This document shows, piece by piece, positions 7,066-15,994 of a DNA stretch of 37,467 nucleotides (the first letter of the stretch is position 1; each line of letters begins with the position of its first letter). The notes under the pieces are model-generated. The model was not told the DNA's origin. It made no database searches and was given only the letters and a program-made list of their open reading frames with translations. The stretch is taken from assembly GCA_004321745.1 (NCBI GenBank), contig SGYO01000006.1, positions 1 through 37,467 of the forward strand, given 5' to 3'. Made by a program: the position numbers and the translations under genes. The DNA is from a bacterium. Its GTDB lineage: Bacteria; Fidelibacterota; Marinisomatia; Marinisomatales; UBA1611.

Positions 7066-7155
7066 TGGAGAGAGAGGGATTCGAACCCTCGATACTGCTT
7101 AACACAGTATACCCGCTTAGCAGGCGGGCGCCTTCAGCCGCTCGGCCACCTCTCC
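7066..7155 (-). tRNA. tRNA-Ser (anticodon GCU)
   Basis: Ninety bases fold as a class II tRNA on the minus strand. The acceptor is GGAGAGG/TCTCTCC with one G-T pair, the anticodon arm is CCCGC-CTGCTAA-GCGGG giving anticodon GCU (top strand 7119-7121), the long variable arm has stem ATACTG/CAGTAT, and the T arm is GAGGG-TTCGAAT-CCCTC. The long variable arm and GCU anticodon identify a serine tRNA reading AGC/AGU. CCA is not encoded. The discriminator base reads A rather than the G usual in bacterial tRNA-Ser. A terminator follows. Its 3' side faces the accessory region, as at many island integration sites. Confidence 0.95.
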
Positions 7156-7273
7156 AAAATAGATTATAAAATTAGCATTTAAAAATGTAACCACCAAAGA
7201 TGAATATTTTTATTATATAATTACATTAAATTTAATAATATCTATATTTAAATATATTTATATAAAGTTTTAA

Positions 7274-8245
7274 TTAATTACTTTTTAAGACCTCAACTAA
7301 AGAATGAATTAATTCATCAACGCCTTCTTTTGTTAAGGAAGAAATATCATATATTTTTTCATTAAAATCATTCCATTGAGGTGATAATTCTTGCTTAAGG
7401 TCAGATTTTGTACGACATATCAATGATGGTTTTTTTATTAGATCTTCATTGAAATTTTTTAGTTCACCTTTTAAAGTATTATATACATCGTAAGGATTCT
7501 CCTCCATACAATCAATTAAATATATATGAATTCTATTCCTCTCTATATGTCTAAGAAATTGATGGCCTAACCCCTTACCCAAACTAGCACCTTTGATTAG
7601 TCCTGGTATATCAGCCATAACAAATGAATCGTATTCCCCATATTTAACAATGCCTAGGTTTGGTTTCAACGTTGTAAATGGATAATCAGCAATTTTAGGC
7701 CTAGCAGATGAAATACAAGATAATAAAGTTGATTTTCCTGCATTTGGTAGACCTACCAAACCAACATCCGCAAGCACCTTAAGCTCAATTTCAAAAAAGC
7801 CAGACTCTCCTTCAATCCCAGGCTGTGCTTTTCTAGGAGCTTGTTTTGTTGATGTCTTAAACCTAGCGTTTCCTTTACCACCTTGACCACCATTACAAAT
7901 AATATGATCTTGCCCATTAAAAGTAAGATCAACAATTATATCCTTTGAACCCTTTTTTGTAATTACTGACCCAGCTGGGACAAGAATGATAACATCTTTA
8001 CCATTTTTACCAGTTTTATTACTTCCCCTTCCAGGATATCCATTTTCGGCCTTATAACGCCTTCTGTAGCGTATATCTTGCAGTGTATGCAAGTTTGTAT
8101 CGACTTTAAATATTACATGCCCTCCTCTTCCACCATCACCTCCATCAGGACCACCTTTAGGTATGAATTTTTCTCTTCGAAATGAAACAGCTCCAGAGCC
8201 TCCATTTCCAGCAGAAATATCTATTTGTGTGTAATCTATAAACAT
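7274..8245 (-). CDS. obg: Obg/CgtA GTPase
   Basis: A 323-aa ribosome-assembly GTPase. Residues 1-157 form the glycine-rich Obg domain (SAGNGGSGAVSFRREKFIPKGG and GGQGGKGNARF). The G domain follows with G1 GLPNAGKS (165-172), G2 YPFTT (188-192), G3 DIPG (212-215), G4 TKSD (279-282, where the canonical form is NKxD) and G5 ISSL. The C-terminal OCT domain of some homologues is absent, as in many Gram-negative Obg proteins. Obg associates with the 50S subunit and links its maturation to GTP and ppGpp levels. No Shine-Dalgarno sequence precedes the ATG. It follows icd after 41 bases. Confidence 0.97.
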   Translation of the reverse strand: MFIDYTQIDISAGNGGSGAVSFRREKFIPKGGPDGGDGGRGGHVIFKVDTNLHTLQDIRYRRRYKAENGYPGRGSNKTGKNGKDVIILVPAGSVITKKGSKDIIVDLTFNGQDHIICNGGQGGKGNARFKTSTKQAPRKAQPGIEGESGFFEIELKVLADVGLVGLPNAGKSTLLSCISSARPKIADYPFTTLKPNLGIVKYGEYDSFVMADIPGLIKGASLGKGLGHQFLRHIERNRIHIYLIDCMEENPYDVYNTLKGELKNFNEDLIKKPSLICRTKSDLKQELSPQWNDFNEKIYDISSLTKEGVDELIHSLVEVLKSN

Positions 8246-8286
8246 GATTTAATCAGATAAATATAGATATATGTGTAGAAAATGTA

Positions 8287-9513
8287 CTAGCCCATATTGG
8301 ACACAATTTCATGCCCAAATTCAGAACATTTAAGCTCTTCTGCGCTTTCCATCAAACGATGAAAGTCATAAGTAACTTTTTTCTTAACTATTGCCCCTTC
8401 AATACCTTTTACAATTAGATCTGCAGCTTCCTGCCAACCTAGGTATTCAAACATCATAACGCCAGATAAAATAACAGAACTAGGATTTACCTTATCTTGT
8501 CCAGCATATTTGGGAGCAGTACCATGCGTAGCCTCAAATATTGCATGCCCACTGGTATAATTAATATTAGCACCTGGAGCAATTCCAATGCCGCCAACAA
8601 TAGCAGCTAAAGCATCGGAAATATAATCTCCATTTAAATTTAACGTTGCAATGACATCATACTCAGAGGGCCTGAGAAGTATTTGCTGTAAAAATGCATC
8701 CGCAATGACATCTTTAACAATGACCTTATGCCCATCTTTATTAATAACTTGCCATGGGCCCCCATCTAAGTCTTCTGAATCATAACTACTTTTAGCTAGC
8801 TGATAACCCCAATCTCTAAAAGCGCCTTCAGTAAATTTCATAATATTACCTTTATGAACCAGAGTAACTGAATCTCTTTTTTGCTCTATTGCATAATCAA
8901 TCGCTGCCTTAACTAATCTTTCTGTTCCTTCTTTTGAAACAGGCTTAACTCCTAAACTAACAGTATCGGGAAATCTAATATTTTTTACACCTAAATCATC
9001 GATTAAAAACTTTTTTACATCTTCAATACCTTCTTCTCCATGCATCCATTCAATACCAGCATATATATCTTCAGTGTTTTCTCGAAAAATAACCATATCA
9101 ACTTTTTGAGGCTCCTTTACAGGCGAAGGAACGCCTGTAAACCACCGTACAGGCCTTACACATGCGAATAGGTCTAATTTTTGCCTGAGAGCAACGTTTA
9201 AAGACCTTATTCCACCACCAATAGGCGTAGTTAGAGGTCCTTTAATTGCAATTTTATGATCAAGTATTGTATCCAAAGTTTCTTGAGGTAGCCACTCACC
9301 ATTAGTATTGAAAGATTTTTCACCAGCTAGGACTTCTACCCATTCAACAGACCTTTCACCTTTATAAGCTTTTGATACCGCGCTGTCAAATACGATTGAT
9401 GCGGCAGCCCATATGTCAGCCCCAATACCATCACCTTCAATAAAAGGAATTTTTACGTTGTAAGGTACAGACAGTCCACTGTCTGTCATTTCTACTTTTT
9501 TACTTTGAGACAT
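8287..9513 (-). CDS. icd: NADP-dependent isocitrate dehydrogenase
   Basis: A 408-aa enzyme oxidising isocitrate to 2-oxoglutarate and CO2 in the TCA cycle. It is close to the E. coli type along its length. The substrate loop [13 protein letters not shown] contains the serine (Ser104) equivalent to the phosphorylated Ser113 of E. coli, followed by [14 protein letters not shown] and [14 protein letters not shown]. The cofactor motif HGTAPKYAG (330-338, with the Lys-Tyr pair) and YDFHR (382-386) match residues that select NADP over NAD. It starts 7 bases after the fmdB-like gene, so the two are co-transcribed. No IDH kinase is present in the window. Confidence 0.97.
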   Translation of the reverse strand: MSQSKKVEMTDSGLSVPYNVKIPFIEGDGIGADIWAAASIVFDSAVSKAYKGERSVEWVEVLAGEKSFNTNGEWLPQETLDTILDHKIAIKGPLTTPIGGGIRSLNVALRQKLDLFACVRPVRWFTGVPSPVKEPQKVDMVIFRENTEDIYAGIEWMHGEEGIEDVKKFLIDDLGVKNIRFPDTVSLGVKPVSKEGTERLVKAAIDYAIEQKRDSVTLVHKGNIMKFTEGAFRDWGYQLAKSSYDSEDLDGGPWQVINKDGHKVIVKDVIADAFLQQILLRPSEYDVIATLNLNGDYISDALAAIVGGIGIAPGANINYTSGHAIFEATHGTAPKYAGQDKVNPSSVILSGVMMFEYLGWQEAADLIVKGIEGAIVKKKVTYDFHRLMESAEELKCSEFGHEIVSNMG

Positions 9514-9520
9514 GTTTTAA

Positions 9521-9784
9521 TCAACTTTCTACTTTTTTCTTACTCTTGTTATCTTTTTTCTTCTTATTTGATTTTTTATCTTTAGAAGATTGAGCCTTTT
9601 TATTTTTGTAATCAGTTAAGTAGTAACCAGAACCTTTAAATATTAAGCCAGTACCACCGCTAATAACTCTTCTTAAACTATTCTTCTTACACTCAGGACA
9701 CTCTTTTTTAGGAGCATCTGACATGGATTGAAAATACTCATACATTTTTTCACAATTGTTGCATATGTAATCGTATGTGGGCAT
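9521..9784 (-). CDS. FmdB-family zinc ribbon protein
   Basis: An 87-aa protein starting MPTYDYICNNCEKMYEYFQS, the signature of FmdB-family regulatory zinc ribbons, with C8-x2-C11 and C29-x2-C32 as zinc ligands. It is followed by SLRRVISGGTGLIFKGSGYYLTDY and a lysine/serine-rich tail of about 25 residues that could contact nucleic acid. The family has been linked to regulation of formamidase/amidase genes, but most members are uncharacterised. It lies between coaD and icd, 7 bases from the latter. Confidence 0.9.
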   Translation of the reverse strand: MPTYDYICNNCEKMYEYFQSMSDAPKKECPECKKNSLRRVISGGTGLIFKGSGYYLTDYKNKKAQSSKDKKSNKKKKDNKSKKKVES

Positions 9785-9827
9785 ATCTAATTTTTTATAA
9801 GAATTAAGGAGTTAAGTTTACTAAATA

Positions 9828-10307
9828 TTAAACATTATATCGCTTATATAATGCATCTTGCACGCATTTTGGAACATAATCTGAAATATCTCCACCCAAC
9901 CTAGCTACATCCTTAATTACAGTAGAATTAAGATGTATGTATTTTTCATCTGGCATCATAAAAAGAGATTTTACATTTGGATTAAGATTAAAATTCATCA
10001 TGGCCATTTGGAACTCAAATTCAAAATCACTTACATGCCTCAGTCCTCTTATGATTGCAACAGACTCTGTAGAACGCACAAAATCAACAACTAGTCCATT
10101 AAAGGTATCCACCCTAACGTTATTAACATCCAAAAGACTTTCTTTTATTAAATCAACTCTTTCTTTATCATTGAAAAGAGGTGATTTTTCTTGATTAACT
10201 GCTAGGACTAAAATTAGCTCATCAAATAGCTCAGCAGCTTTTCTAGCGATATCTAAATGCCCATTATGAATTGGATCAAATGTCCCAGGGTAAACTATAC
10301 GCTTCAT
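9828..10307 (-). CDS. coaD: Phosphopantetheine adenylyltransferase
   Basis: A 159-aa nucleotidyltransferase catalysing the fourth step of coenzyme A synthesis (4'-phosphopantetheine + ATP to dephospho-CoA). The N-terminal GTFDPIHNGH (8-17) is the T/HxGH nucleotide-binding motif. GLVVDFVR, AIIRGLRHVSDFEFEFQMA and HLNSTVIKDVARLGGD are the further conserved CoaD segments. Length is typical. Its ATG overlaps the rsmD stop by 4 bases, a very common rsmD-coaD arrangement. Confidence 0.97.
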   Translation of the reverse strand: MKRIVYPGTFDPIHNGHLDIARKAAELFDELILVLAVNQEKSPLFNDKERVDLIKESLLDVNNVRVDTFNGLVVDFVRSTESVAIIRGLRHVSDFEFEFQMAMMNFNLNPNVKSLFMMPDEKYIHLNSTVIKDVARLGGDISDYVPKCVQDALYKRYNV

Positions 10308-10816
10308 GATTTGCTAAATATAAGAACTTTAGTGTCTCCGTATACTTTTTCAATACAGTCATTATATGTAAAGTTATTTTTTTTCATTTCTACTACTAAT
10401 TTACCATTTTTAGATAATTTTTTTATACATCTATTAAAAAGCCAATTATAATCAATTTTATCATATGGTGGATCAGCAAAAATCAAATCAAATGAATCAT
10501 TAGTTTTCTCTAAAAAAAGTTCTACTTTATTTTTTATTATTTTTATGGGCACACCTTCAAATTTTTCACTATTCCTATGTAATAGCCTTATGCTTTTGGC
10601 ATCTTTTTCAACAAAAGTAATTGAGGAAGCACCTCGACTAATAGATTCAAACCCTAATATTCCCGTGCCTGAAAAAAGATCTAAAACAGATGAGAAGCCA
10701 AAAGGACTTATTACATCAAAAATACTTTTACGAACTCTAGATTTAGTAGGTCTATAGGAAACATCTTTAGCAGTATCAATTTTAATACCTCTATAAATGC
10801 CACTAATTATTTTCAT
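10304..10816 (-). CDS. rsmD: 16S rRNA (guanine966-N2)-methyltransferase
   Basis: A 170-aa SAM-dependent methyltransferase of 16S rRNA. The SAM-binding motif LDLFSGTGILGFESISRGA (45-63), the acidic FVEKD and the catalytic DPPY (115-118) are present. The N-terminus MKIISGIYRGIKI and RPTKSRVRKSIFDV (22-35) match RsmD closely. Overlap with coaD by 4 bases and a 5-base gap to the upstream PilM-like gene place it within an operon. Confidence 0.95.
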   Translation of the reverse strand: MKIISGIYRGIKIDTAKDVSYRPTKSRVRKSIFDVISPFGFSSVLDLFSGTGILGFESISRGASSITFVEKDAKSIRLLHRNSEKFEGVPIKIIKNKVELFLEKTNDSFDLIFADPPYDKIDYNWLFNRCIKKLSKNGKLVVEMKKNNFTYNDCIEKVYGDTKVLIFSKS

Positions 10817-10821
10817 TTTTG

Positions 10822-12555
10822 TTAACTAGTCAAAAAAGAAACGTAAAAGCCTGCTCTAGGATCAGGTTTGTCGACCTCATTAAATAATACAAATTTCCTC
10901 AACAGGACGGTAGGTCCAGATCTTAATAAAATAGATGCAGTTTTTCTAATTTCTTCATCGCCACGAACCCAGATTAAAACTGGTTCATATATTCTGTTTG
11001 TTTTGTAAAACTGATCAAATTCCCTGATAGTGTAGTCGTTAATTGTTGTATCAAGCTCTGTGAGGAAACCTTCTTTATCAATGCCAATAGAAACCTCTTC
11101 AGATTTACTTAACTCCGGAAAATCAAAACTATAGTACCATAAAAACATTGTACTGTCTGATCCTGCTGATTCTACTGAATAACTAGTAGTTTCTAGACCA
11201 ACAATATGCTCAATGTCAGGATTCAATCCACTCATGTACTCAAGACTTATGAAGGTACCTGTGATAGTTAAATTATTATATAACTTTAGTTCTGTTGATT
11301 CAAATAATTTGGATATTACATTTGATATCTCGCGAGACTGTAAATGCATGTTGATATCATAATCAACAATACCTTCAGAACGCTCTTTGAGATTTATTGG
11401 ATCTATTTTTTTGATTACATATTCTTCATTTTCCCCAAAAAGAGGTTTATTAATACTTTCACGAAACTTTATGTAATTCATTGCAAAAAACAGCCCCATT
11501 ATGACAATAAGAGCAAAAAGAAGCCATACCATCTCACCACCAGATATGGGTTCAGTTCTTTTCTTTTTTACTTCAGGTTTAATTTCAGCTTGTGGTAGTG
11601 AAAATGGTTCTTTTTCAATGTCTTTTTCTTCAGAAAAAATTTCTGTAAACAAAAAGTCGGAAATTTTTTCTTCTTCAAAAAAATTAAAAGAGTGCCTAGA
11701 ACTAGCACCAACAGCTAAACTAGTTAGTACATTTGATTCATAATGCGATATCGTTTCAGTCAAAGCACTCGAAAGCGTCATATCATCAAAAGGAACCATC
11801 ACTCTTAGATCAGACTCTTCCCAACAACCTAATGCTTGTCTTCCTAATTTATCAGCACTGTAAATAGGAACGTCATCAATGTCTGATTTGATCAAATGAA
11901 AAGATCCTAGAGTATATTCCTCATTCTTGGTTGATGAAATTAGTTTTGGTTGGCCAGAGCTGAATGCAATGACACCATGATCAAATCTGCAATTTTTAAC
12001 CATAAAAAACTTATACTGGTTTTTATTTTTTAAGACAATCGCAGCATCAGAAACATGCCCAGCATCCATTATTACAGAGCTGAATGGTCCCATCCAATAG
12101 GGGTTACCACCTAGCTCAGATATAGAGAGTTTAATGGTTCTTATTAATGTAGTAGAGCATGCTACTGTATGAATGTTTACTTCATCTGGAAGATATATCT
12201 GACCAAAAACTGACATTTTTTGATTGTCAGGCCTGTTCTTTTTATTCTCTATCCACCTAACGTAGTCCCAGTAATCTTCTCTTGCAAGATCTATCTCAGT
12301 CTCAACACTATCATGGTAAATAAAATCATCAGAAATTGCTACAGCAATATCTTGACCACTGAAAGGAATCAATTCAGAGGCCCTTCTTATTGCAATTCCT
12401 AAAGAAGAGTTAAGCTCTCCCTCTTTATGGACAAAACCCGATATAGGGTCATTGTAGTTGACCTGTTTAACGTTATGAAGGGTTAATCCGCCGTTTTCAT
12501 CATCTGACCATACGCCAGCAATGAGGAATTTATCTGAAACAACGATTCCTATCAT
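10822..12555 (-). CDS. PilM/GspL-like actin-fold protein fused to a periplasmic domain
   Basis: A 577-aa protein of unusual build. Residues 1 to about 230 look like a PilM/GspL-type actin-fold domain: MIGIVVSDKFLIAGVW in the phosphate-1 position, AVAISDDFIYHDSVETEIDLA, NIHTVACSTTLIRTIKLSISELGGNP, and SDAAIVLKNKNQYKFFMVKNCRFDHGV in the phosphate-2 position. An acidic/lysine linker leads to one membrane helix (about 341-364) and then a 210-residue domain on the far side. That topology is the one of GspL, or of PilM fused to PilN, from type II secretion and type IV pilus machines. The canonical glycine-rich ATP loop is weak, so ATP binding is doubtful. It follows the 251-aa anchored protein after 14 bases. 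Confidence 0.5.
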   Translation of the reverse strand: MIGIVVSDKFLIAGVWSDDENGGLTLHNVKQVNYNDPISGFVHKEGELNSSLGIAIRRASELIPFSGQDIAVAISDDFIYHDSVETEIDLAREDYWDYVRWIENKKNRPDNQKMSVFGQIYLPDEVNIHTVACSTTLIRTIKLSISELGGNPYWMGPFSSVIMDAGHVSDAAIVLKNKNQYKFFMVKNCRFDHGVIAFSSGQPKLISSTKNEEYTLGSFHLIKSDIDDVPIYSADKLGRQALGCWEESDLRVMVPFDDMTLSSALTETISHYESNVLTSLAVGASSRHSFNFFEEEKISDFLFTEIFSEEKDIEKEPFSLPQAEIKPEVKKKRTEPISGGEMVWLLFALIVIMGLFFAMNYIKFRESINKPLFGENEEYVIKKIDPINLKERSEGIVDYDINMHLQSREISNVISKLFESTELKLYNNLTITGTFISLEYMSGLNPDIEHIVGLETTSYSVESAGSDSTMFLWYYSFDFPELSKSEEVSIGIDKEGFLTELDTTINDYTIREFDQFYKTNRIYEPVLIWVRGDEEIRKTASILLRSGPTVLLRKFVLFNEVDKPDPRAGFYVSFLTS

Positions 12556-12569
12556 AATATATTAAAAAC

Positions 12570-13325
12570 CTAATCCCAGCTTCGATTTCCATCATTGATC
12601 TCGCCATGTCCAAATGACTTTAGAGAAAAAATAAGAAACCTAGGATCTTTATAAGGGTTTTCTTTGGTTATAGGACTTTTTACTTTGAATTTTTTGTTTT
12701 CATTGTCAATATTTATCAAATACTGATCACCGCTGAGAGGACAAGTAAAAATACTTGAATCAGGTATAAATGTTTTATAGTACTCAATCAATTCAACTCT
12801 TCTTAAAGGCTCCTCACCAAGATTAGCGACATAGTTTGGATCTTGACTATAAGTACTTAGGAATTTTTTCTGAGTAAAACTTGTATCATTCCTGCCTAAT
12901 TCCTGAGAAAACATTACAATCTGAACCGTTGTGTCTAAAATAGTATCTCTTCTGTAACTTTTAAATCCAAATGTTGTATCATAATTAAAACCGAATGATT
13001 CGTTTATGTCTACTGCATACTCCCTACCAAACAAGGTAAGTGACTGCTCTCCAATATAAAGAGAATCACCAAGCAACGAATCCCTAGCAGAGTTAACCAC
13101 TTTCATTGCCTCAAAAAAATTAGGATTATATGAACCAGTGAGTTGCTCGTAAAAAGCCTCAACATCATAAATATTTTTCATATTAAATCTACTTTCCTTT
13201 TCAAATTCCTGTTCCTCGGACCAGACAGAAACTGGTGCATATATAACAAAGATAAGAAAGAAAAATGCTAGAATAATGATAAGCTCTAATAAGTCTGAGA
13301 ATTTTTTTTGGTCTAATTTTGACAT
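12570..13325 (-). CDS. Membrane-anchored protein with pseudopilin-like tail, unknown
   Basis: A 251-aa protein with one N-terminal membrane helix (about residues 12-34, LLELIIILAFFFLIFVIYAPV) and an extracytoplasmic remainder. MKNIYDVEAFYEQLTGSYNP after the helix and the C-terminal FTCPLSGDQYLINI resemble segments of pseudopilin-like proteins, in which a helix is followed by an AYxxLTGxY stretch and a CPxxGxxY segment. A prepilin peptidase site is not obvious. It precedes the PilM/GspL-like gene by 14 bases, so the two probably act together at the inner membrane. A promoter may lie in the 119-base gap upstream, but none is convincing. Confidence 0.45.
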   Translation of the reverse strand: MSKLDQKKFSDLLELIIILAFFFLIFVIYAPVSVWSEEQEFEKESRFNMKNIYDVEAFYEQLTGSYNPNFFEAMKVVNSARDSLLGDSLYIGEQSLTLFGREYAVDINESFGFNYDTTFGFKSYRRDTILDTTVQIVMFSQELGRNDTSFTQKKFLSTYSQDPNYVANLGEEPLRRVELIEYYKTFIPDSSIFTCPLSGDQYLINIDNENKKFKVKSPITKENPYKDPRFLIFSLKSFGHGEINDGNRSWD

Positions 13326-13444
13326 GTAACTTTAATTTTCCACATTAGTTATAGTAATATACATTAACAACAGTACTCAATATTAATAAACCAATAGGCA
13401 TTGAGGTTATTATTTTCTTAGATATGATAAAAGTAATATTATAC

Positions 13445-14530
13445 TTATAAATCTATCTTTGAAAAAGGATTTTTTATTGGAGAAAGCTCACTTTTTAATG
13501 ATTCTATAATTTTTTTACTTTGTCTAGATAGTGAGGCTGGAGTATCTACAACAACTCTTACAATCTGATCTCCTTTTGAAGAGCTTCTAAGCATAGGAAA
13601 ACCCTTACCTCTCATTCTAAGTAGTTTTCCAGATTGTATTCCAGAGGGTATCTTTAATGTGGATTTACCATCTAATGTAGGAATTTCTACTTTACTTCCA
13701 AAAACGGCGTCTGGATAACTTATTGTAAGCTCAATAAAAATATTTTCACTATCACGAACAAAATATTGATGTGTTTTTTCCTCAAAAACGACAAGTAAAT
13801 CACCAGGATTACCCATCATATTTTCATTACCTTGTCCCTCAACAGTCATATAATTACCAGATTCTACTCCTGCTGGAACTTTAATATTAATGGTTTTATC
13901 TTTTTTTACCATTCCGTCTGGTCCAACACCATTAGGTCTACTTCCTACGATTTTTCCGTTGCCATCACAATGAGGGCATACGCTAGTCTGCTGCATCCTA
14001 CCTAGGACGGTATTTGCTATTTTAGTTACTTGCCCAAGCCCACCGCAGGTTGAGCAGTTAGTGAATTGAACTCCATCTGCAACTACAGAACGCTTCACCT
14101 TGATCTTTTTTTCTATACCTTTATTTATATCTTCATAATCTAAAGTCAATTTTATTCTTATATCCGCCCCTTTGGATCTGCCACCTCTTTGTCTCCCACC
14201 ACCAAAAATGTCACCAAATGGACTACCACCAAAAATATCACCAAATTGGGAAAAAATATCTTCCATATCCATATGAACCCCACCACCAAAACCACCGCCT
14301 TGCGATCCCATGCCAACCCCGGCATGACCAAATTGATCGTACTGATTTTTTTTCTGACTGTCGCTTAGTATACTGTAGGCTTCGGCTGCTTCTTTAAAAT
14401 TCTTTTCTGCTTCCGCACTGCCAGGATTTTTATCAGGATGGTACTTAAGCGCAAGCTTTCTATATGCTTTTTTAATTTCATCATTAGATGCGCTTTTTGA
14501 TACGCCGAGTACATCATAAAAGTCTCTCAT
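13445..14530 (-). CDS. dnaJ: DnaJ co-chaperone lacking zinc centre I
   Basis: A 361-aa type I J-protein that stimulates DnaK. The J domain (1-68) has HPD at 31-33, followed by a Gly/Phe-rich stretch (69-118), a zinc-binding region and two C-terminal substrate domains. Canonical DnaJ has four CxxCxGxG motifs. Only CSTCGGLG (159-166) and CPHCDGNG (185-192) remain. By spacing and by the sequence between them these are motifs II and III. Motif I is replaced by SVVADG and motif IV by [11 protein letters not shown]. So zinc centre II (II+III) is kept and centre I (I+IV) is lost. It overlaps grpE by 4 bases. The dnaK gene is not in the window. Confidence 0.95.
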   Translation of the reverse strand: MRDFYDVLGVSKSASNDEIKKAYRKLALKYHPDKNPGSAEAEKNFKEAAEAYSILSDSQKKNQYDQFGHAGVGMGSQGGGFGGGVHMDMEDIFSQFGDIFGGSPFGDIFGGGRQRGGRSKGADIRIKLTLDYEDINKGIEKKIKVKRSVVADGVQFTNCSTCGGLGQVTKIANTVLGRMQQTSVCPHCDGNGKIVGSRPNGVGPDGMVKKDKTINIKVPAGVESGNYMTVEGQGNENMMGNPGDLLVVFEEKTHQYFVRDSENIFIELTISYPDAVFGSKVEIPTLDGKSTLKIPSGIQSGKLLRMRGKGFPMLRSSSKGDQIVRVVVDTPASLSRQSKKIIESLKSELSPIKNPFSKIDL

Positions 14531-15060
14531 TTTTTATTCACCACAACCTTTGCATGTCTTATGACCTTATCATGATATCGGTATCCTTTTTCAAAAACGC
14601 TTAAAATGGTATTGTCCTCCTTTTTTTTATCACTTTGGGTCATCATCGCATCATGAAGATCAGGATCAAGAACCTCACCTTCCGAGCCAAAAGGTTCAAT
14701 TTTTTTATTTTCCAAAAAGCGCTCAATTTTTGAACGAAGTAGATTTATGCCATTGATAAGGGCGTCTTCATTTTCACCTTCTGAGGCCTCTGCTGATTCA
14801 ACCATTCGGTTTAAATCATCAAATATTGGCAGAATTTCTTTAATTACACTCTCACCATCATATTGCAATAGAGCAGAAATCTCTTTGTTTTTTCTTTTTC
14901 TAAAATTTTCAAATTCAGCTTTTAGTCTAACATGCTTATCAATAAGTAAATCTAATTCTTTCTTATGGTTCGAATTATCTGATTTAGCTTTTTTCGATTT
15001 TTGCTCTGGTTTCTTTTTTACAGTCTGCTTTTTTGTCTTAGCAGTATTCTTTTCTGTCAA
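14527..15060 (-). CDS. grpE: GrpE nucleotide exchange factor
   Basis: A 177-aa nucleotide exchange factor for DnaK. A lysine-rich N-terminus is followed by a long coiled coil (about residues 30-70, [17 protein letters not shown]), [13 protein letters not shown], and the C-terminal beta domain with [12 protein letters not shown] and [21 protein letters not shown], all GrpE signatures. The start is a TTG, supported by GGAG (top strand CTCC at 15067-15070) six bases upstream; no ATG is available nearby. It overlaps dnaJ by 4 bases. No CIRCE heat-shock element is seen in the 58 bases upstream, so transcription may continue from ftsEX. Confidence 0.95.
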   Translation of the reverse strand: MTEKNTAKTKKQTVKKKPEQKSKKAKSDNSNHKKELDLLIDKHVRLKAEFENFRKRKNKEISALLQYDGESVIKEILPIFDDLNRMVESAEASEGENEDALINGINLLRSKIERFLENKKIEPFGSEGEVLDPDLHDAMMTQSDKKKEDNTILSVFEKGYRYHDKVIRHAKVVVNKK

Positions 15061-15118
15061 AATGGACTCCGAATAAATAGTTTAAAATATTTGCTCGAGT
15101 AAAAACAATAATTATATA

Positions 15119-15994
15119 TTATTTCATTACTCCTGAAACAGCTCTATAACTACCTAGTACAGAAATTATACCAGAAAGCAAAGTAAGCCATAAAAACAAT
15201 ACCGGTGCTATAGTTAGTTCGACATTCCAACTAGTAAAATTATTTATAACATAGTTTGCACCATTAATAGTGCCAACGATGAGTGGAAAAGATACAATTG
15301 TCGCAATGATTCCATCGATAAGACCTTCAAAAATAAAAGGCATTTGGATGAATAATCTTGTCGCACCAATGAGATTTAGTGAATTAATTAAATCTTTTCG
15401 AGAAAATATAGATAATTTAACTGTATTATAAATAACAAGAACGGCTACAGATATAAACACTAGTGCAACCCATGGAAATATTTTCATTACTCTAGCATAG
15501 GTTCTTTCAATTTTTTTAATCAAGTGCCCTTGATATCTTACCTCCTCAACACCATCCATTTTTTTAATCTTATTAACGATTGGTGTTGCATCGAGCACCT
15601 CTTCAGAATTTCTTTTAAGGTTTACAACTGCGCTAATAGGCAGTGGGTTGTAACCTAATATGACAAGAATATCCTCTCCAAATTGGTCCTTGAAAATTCT
15701 CACCGCATCTTCTTTATTAATGACAGTTGATGAACGGACTCCTTTAATTTCAAGAATCAGATCAGAAACCTCTTTTGCTACTTTTAAATCTATATTTTGT
15801 TTAAAAAACACCTCGATTTTATACTTTGACCTAAGGTATTGCAGAATGGACTTTGTATTTTCTCCAGCAGTAGCAAGCAGCCCAACAAAATAAAGAGCAA
15901 GAAACAGAGAAAAAACTGCTGTGAAGGTTGTCATCTTATGACGCCAAACATTTTTTAAACCTTCAGAAATTAAATATAAAAATTTATCCATCAA
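15119..15994 (-). CDS. ftsX: Cell-division protein FtsX
   Basis: A 291-aa membrane component of the FtsEX complex, which couples septum formation to peptidoglycan hydrolase activation. A first membrane helix (about 21-43) is followed by a periplasmic domain (about 45-165, containing YKIEVFFKQNIDLKVAKEV and VRSSTVINKEDA) and three more helices (about 172-192, 218-240 and 263-285), the FtsX/MacB-type topology. The first codons overlap ftsE by 4 bases. The signature NSLNLIGATRLFIQMPFIFEG of FtsX is present before the third helix. Confidence 0.95.
   Translation of the reverse strand: MMDKFLYLISEGLKNVWRHKMTTFTAVFSLFLALYFVGLLATAGENTKSILQYLRSKYKIEVFFKQNIDLKVAKEVSDLILEIKGVRSSTVINKEDAVRIFKDQFGEDILVILGYNPLPISAVVNLKRNSEEVLDATPIVNKIKKMDGVEEVRYQGHLIKKIERTYARVMKIFPWVALVFISVAVLVIYNTVKLSIFSRKDLINSLNLIGATRLFIQMPFIFEGLIDGIIATIVSFPLIVGTINGANYVINNFTSWNVELTIAPVLFLWLTLLSGIISVLGSYRAVSGVMK

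Noticed and set aside
15061-15118. CIRCE heat-shock operator upstream of grpE
   Set aside because: No TTAGCACTC-like inverted repeat is present in the gap.
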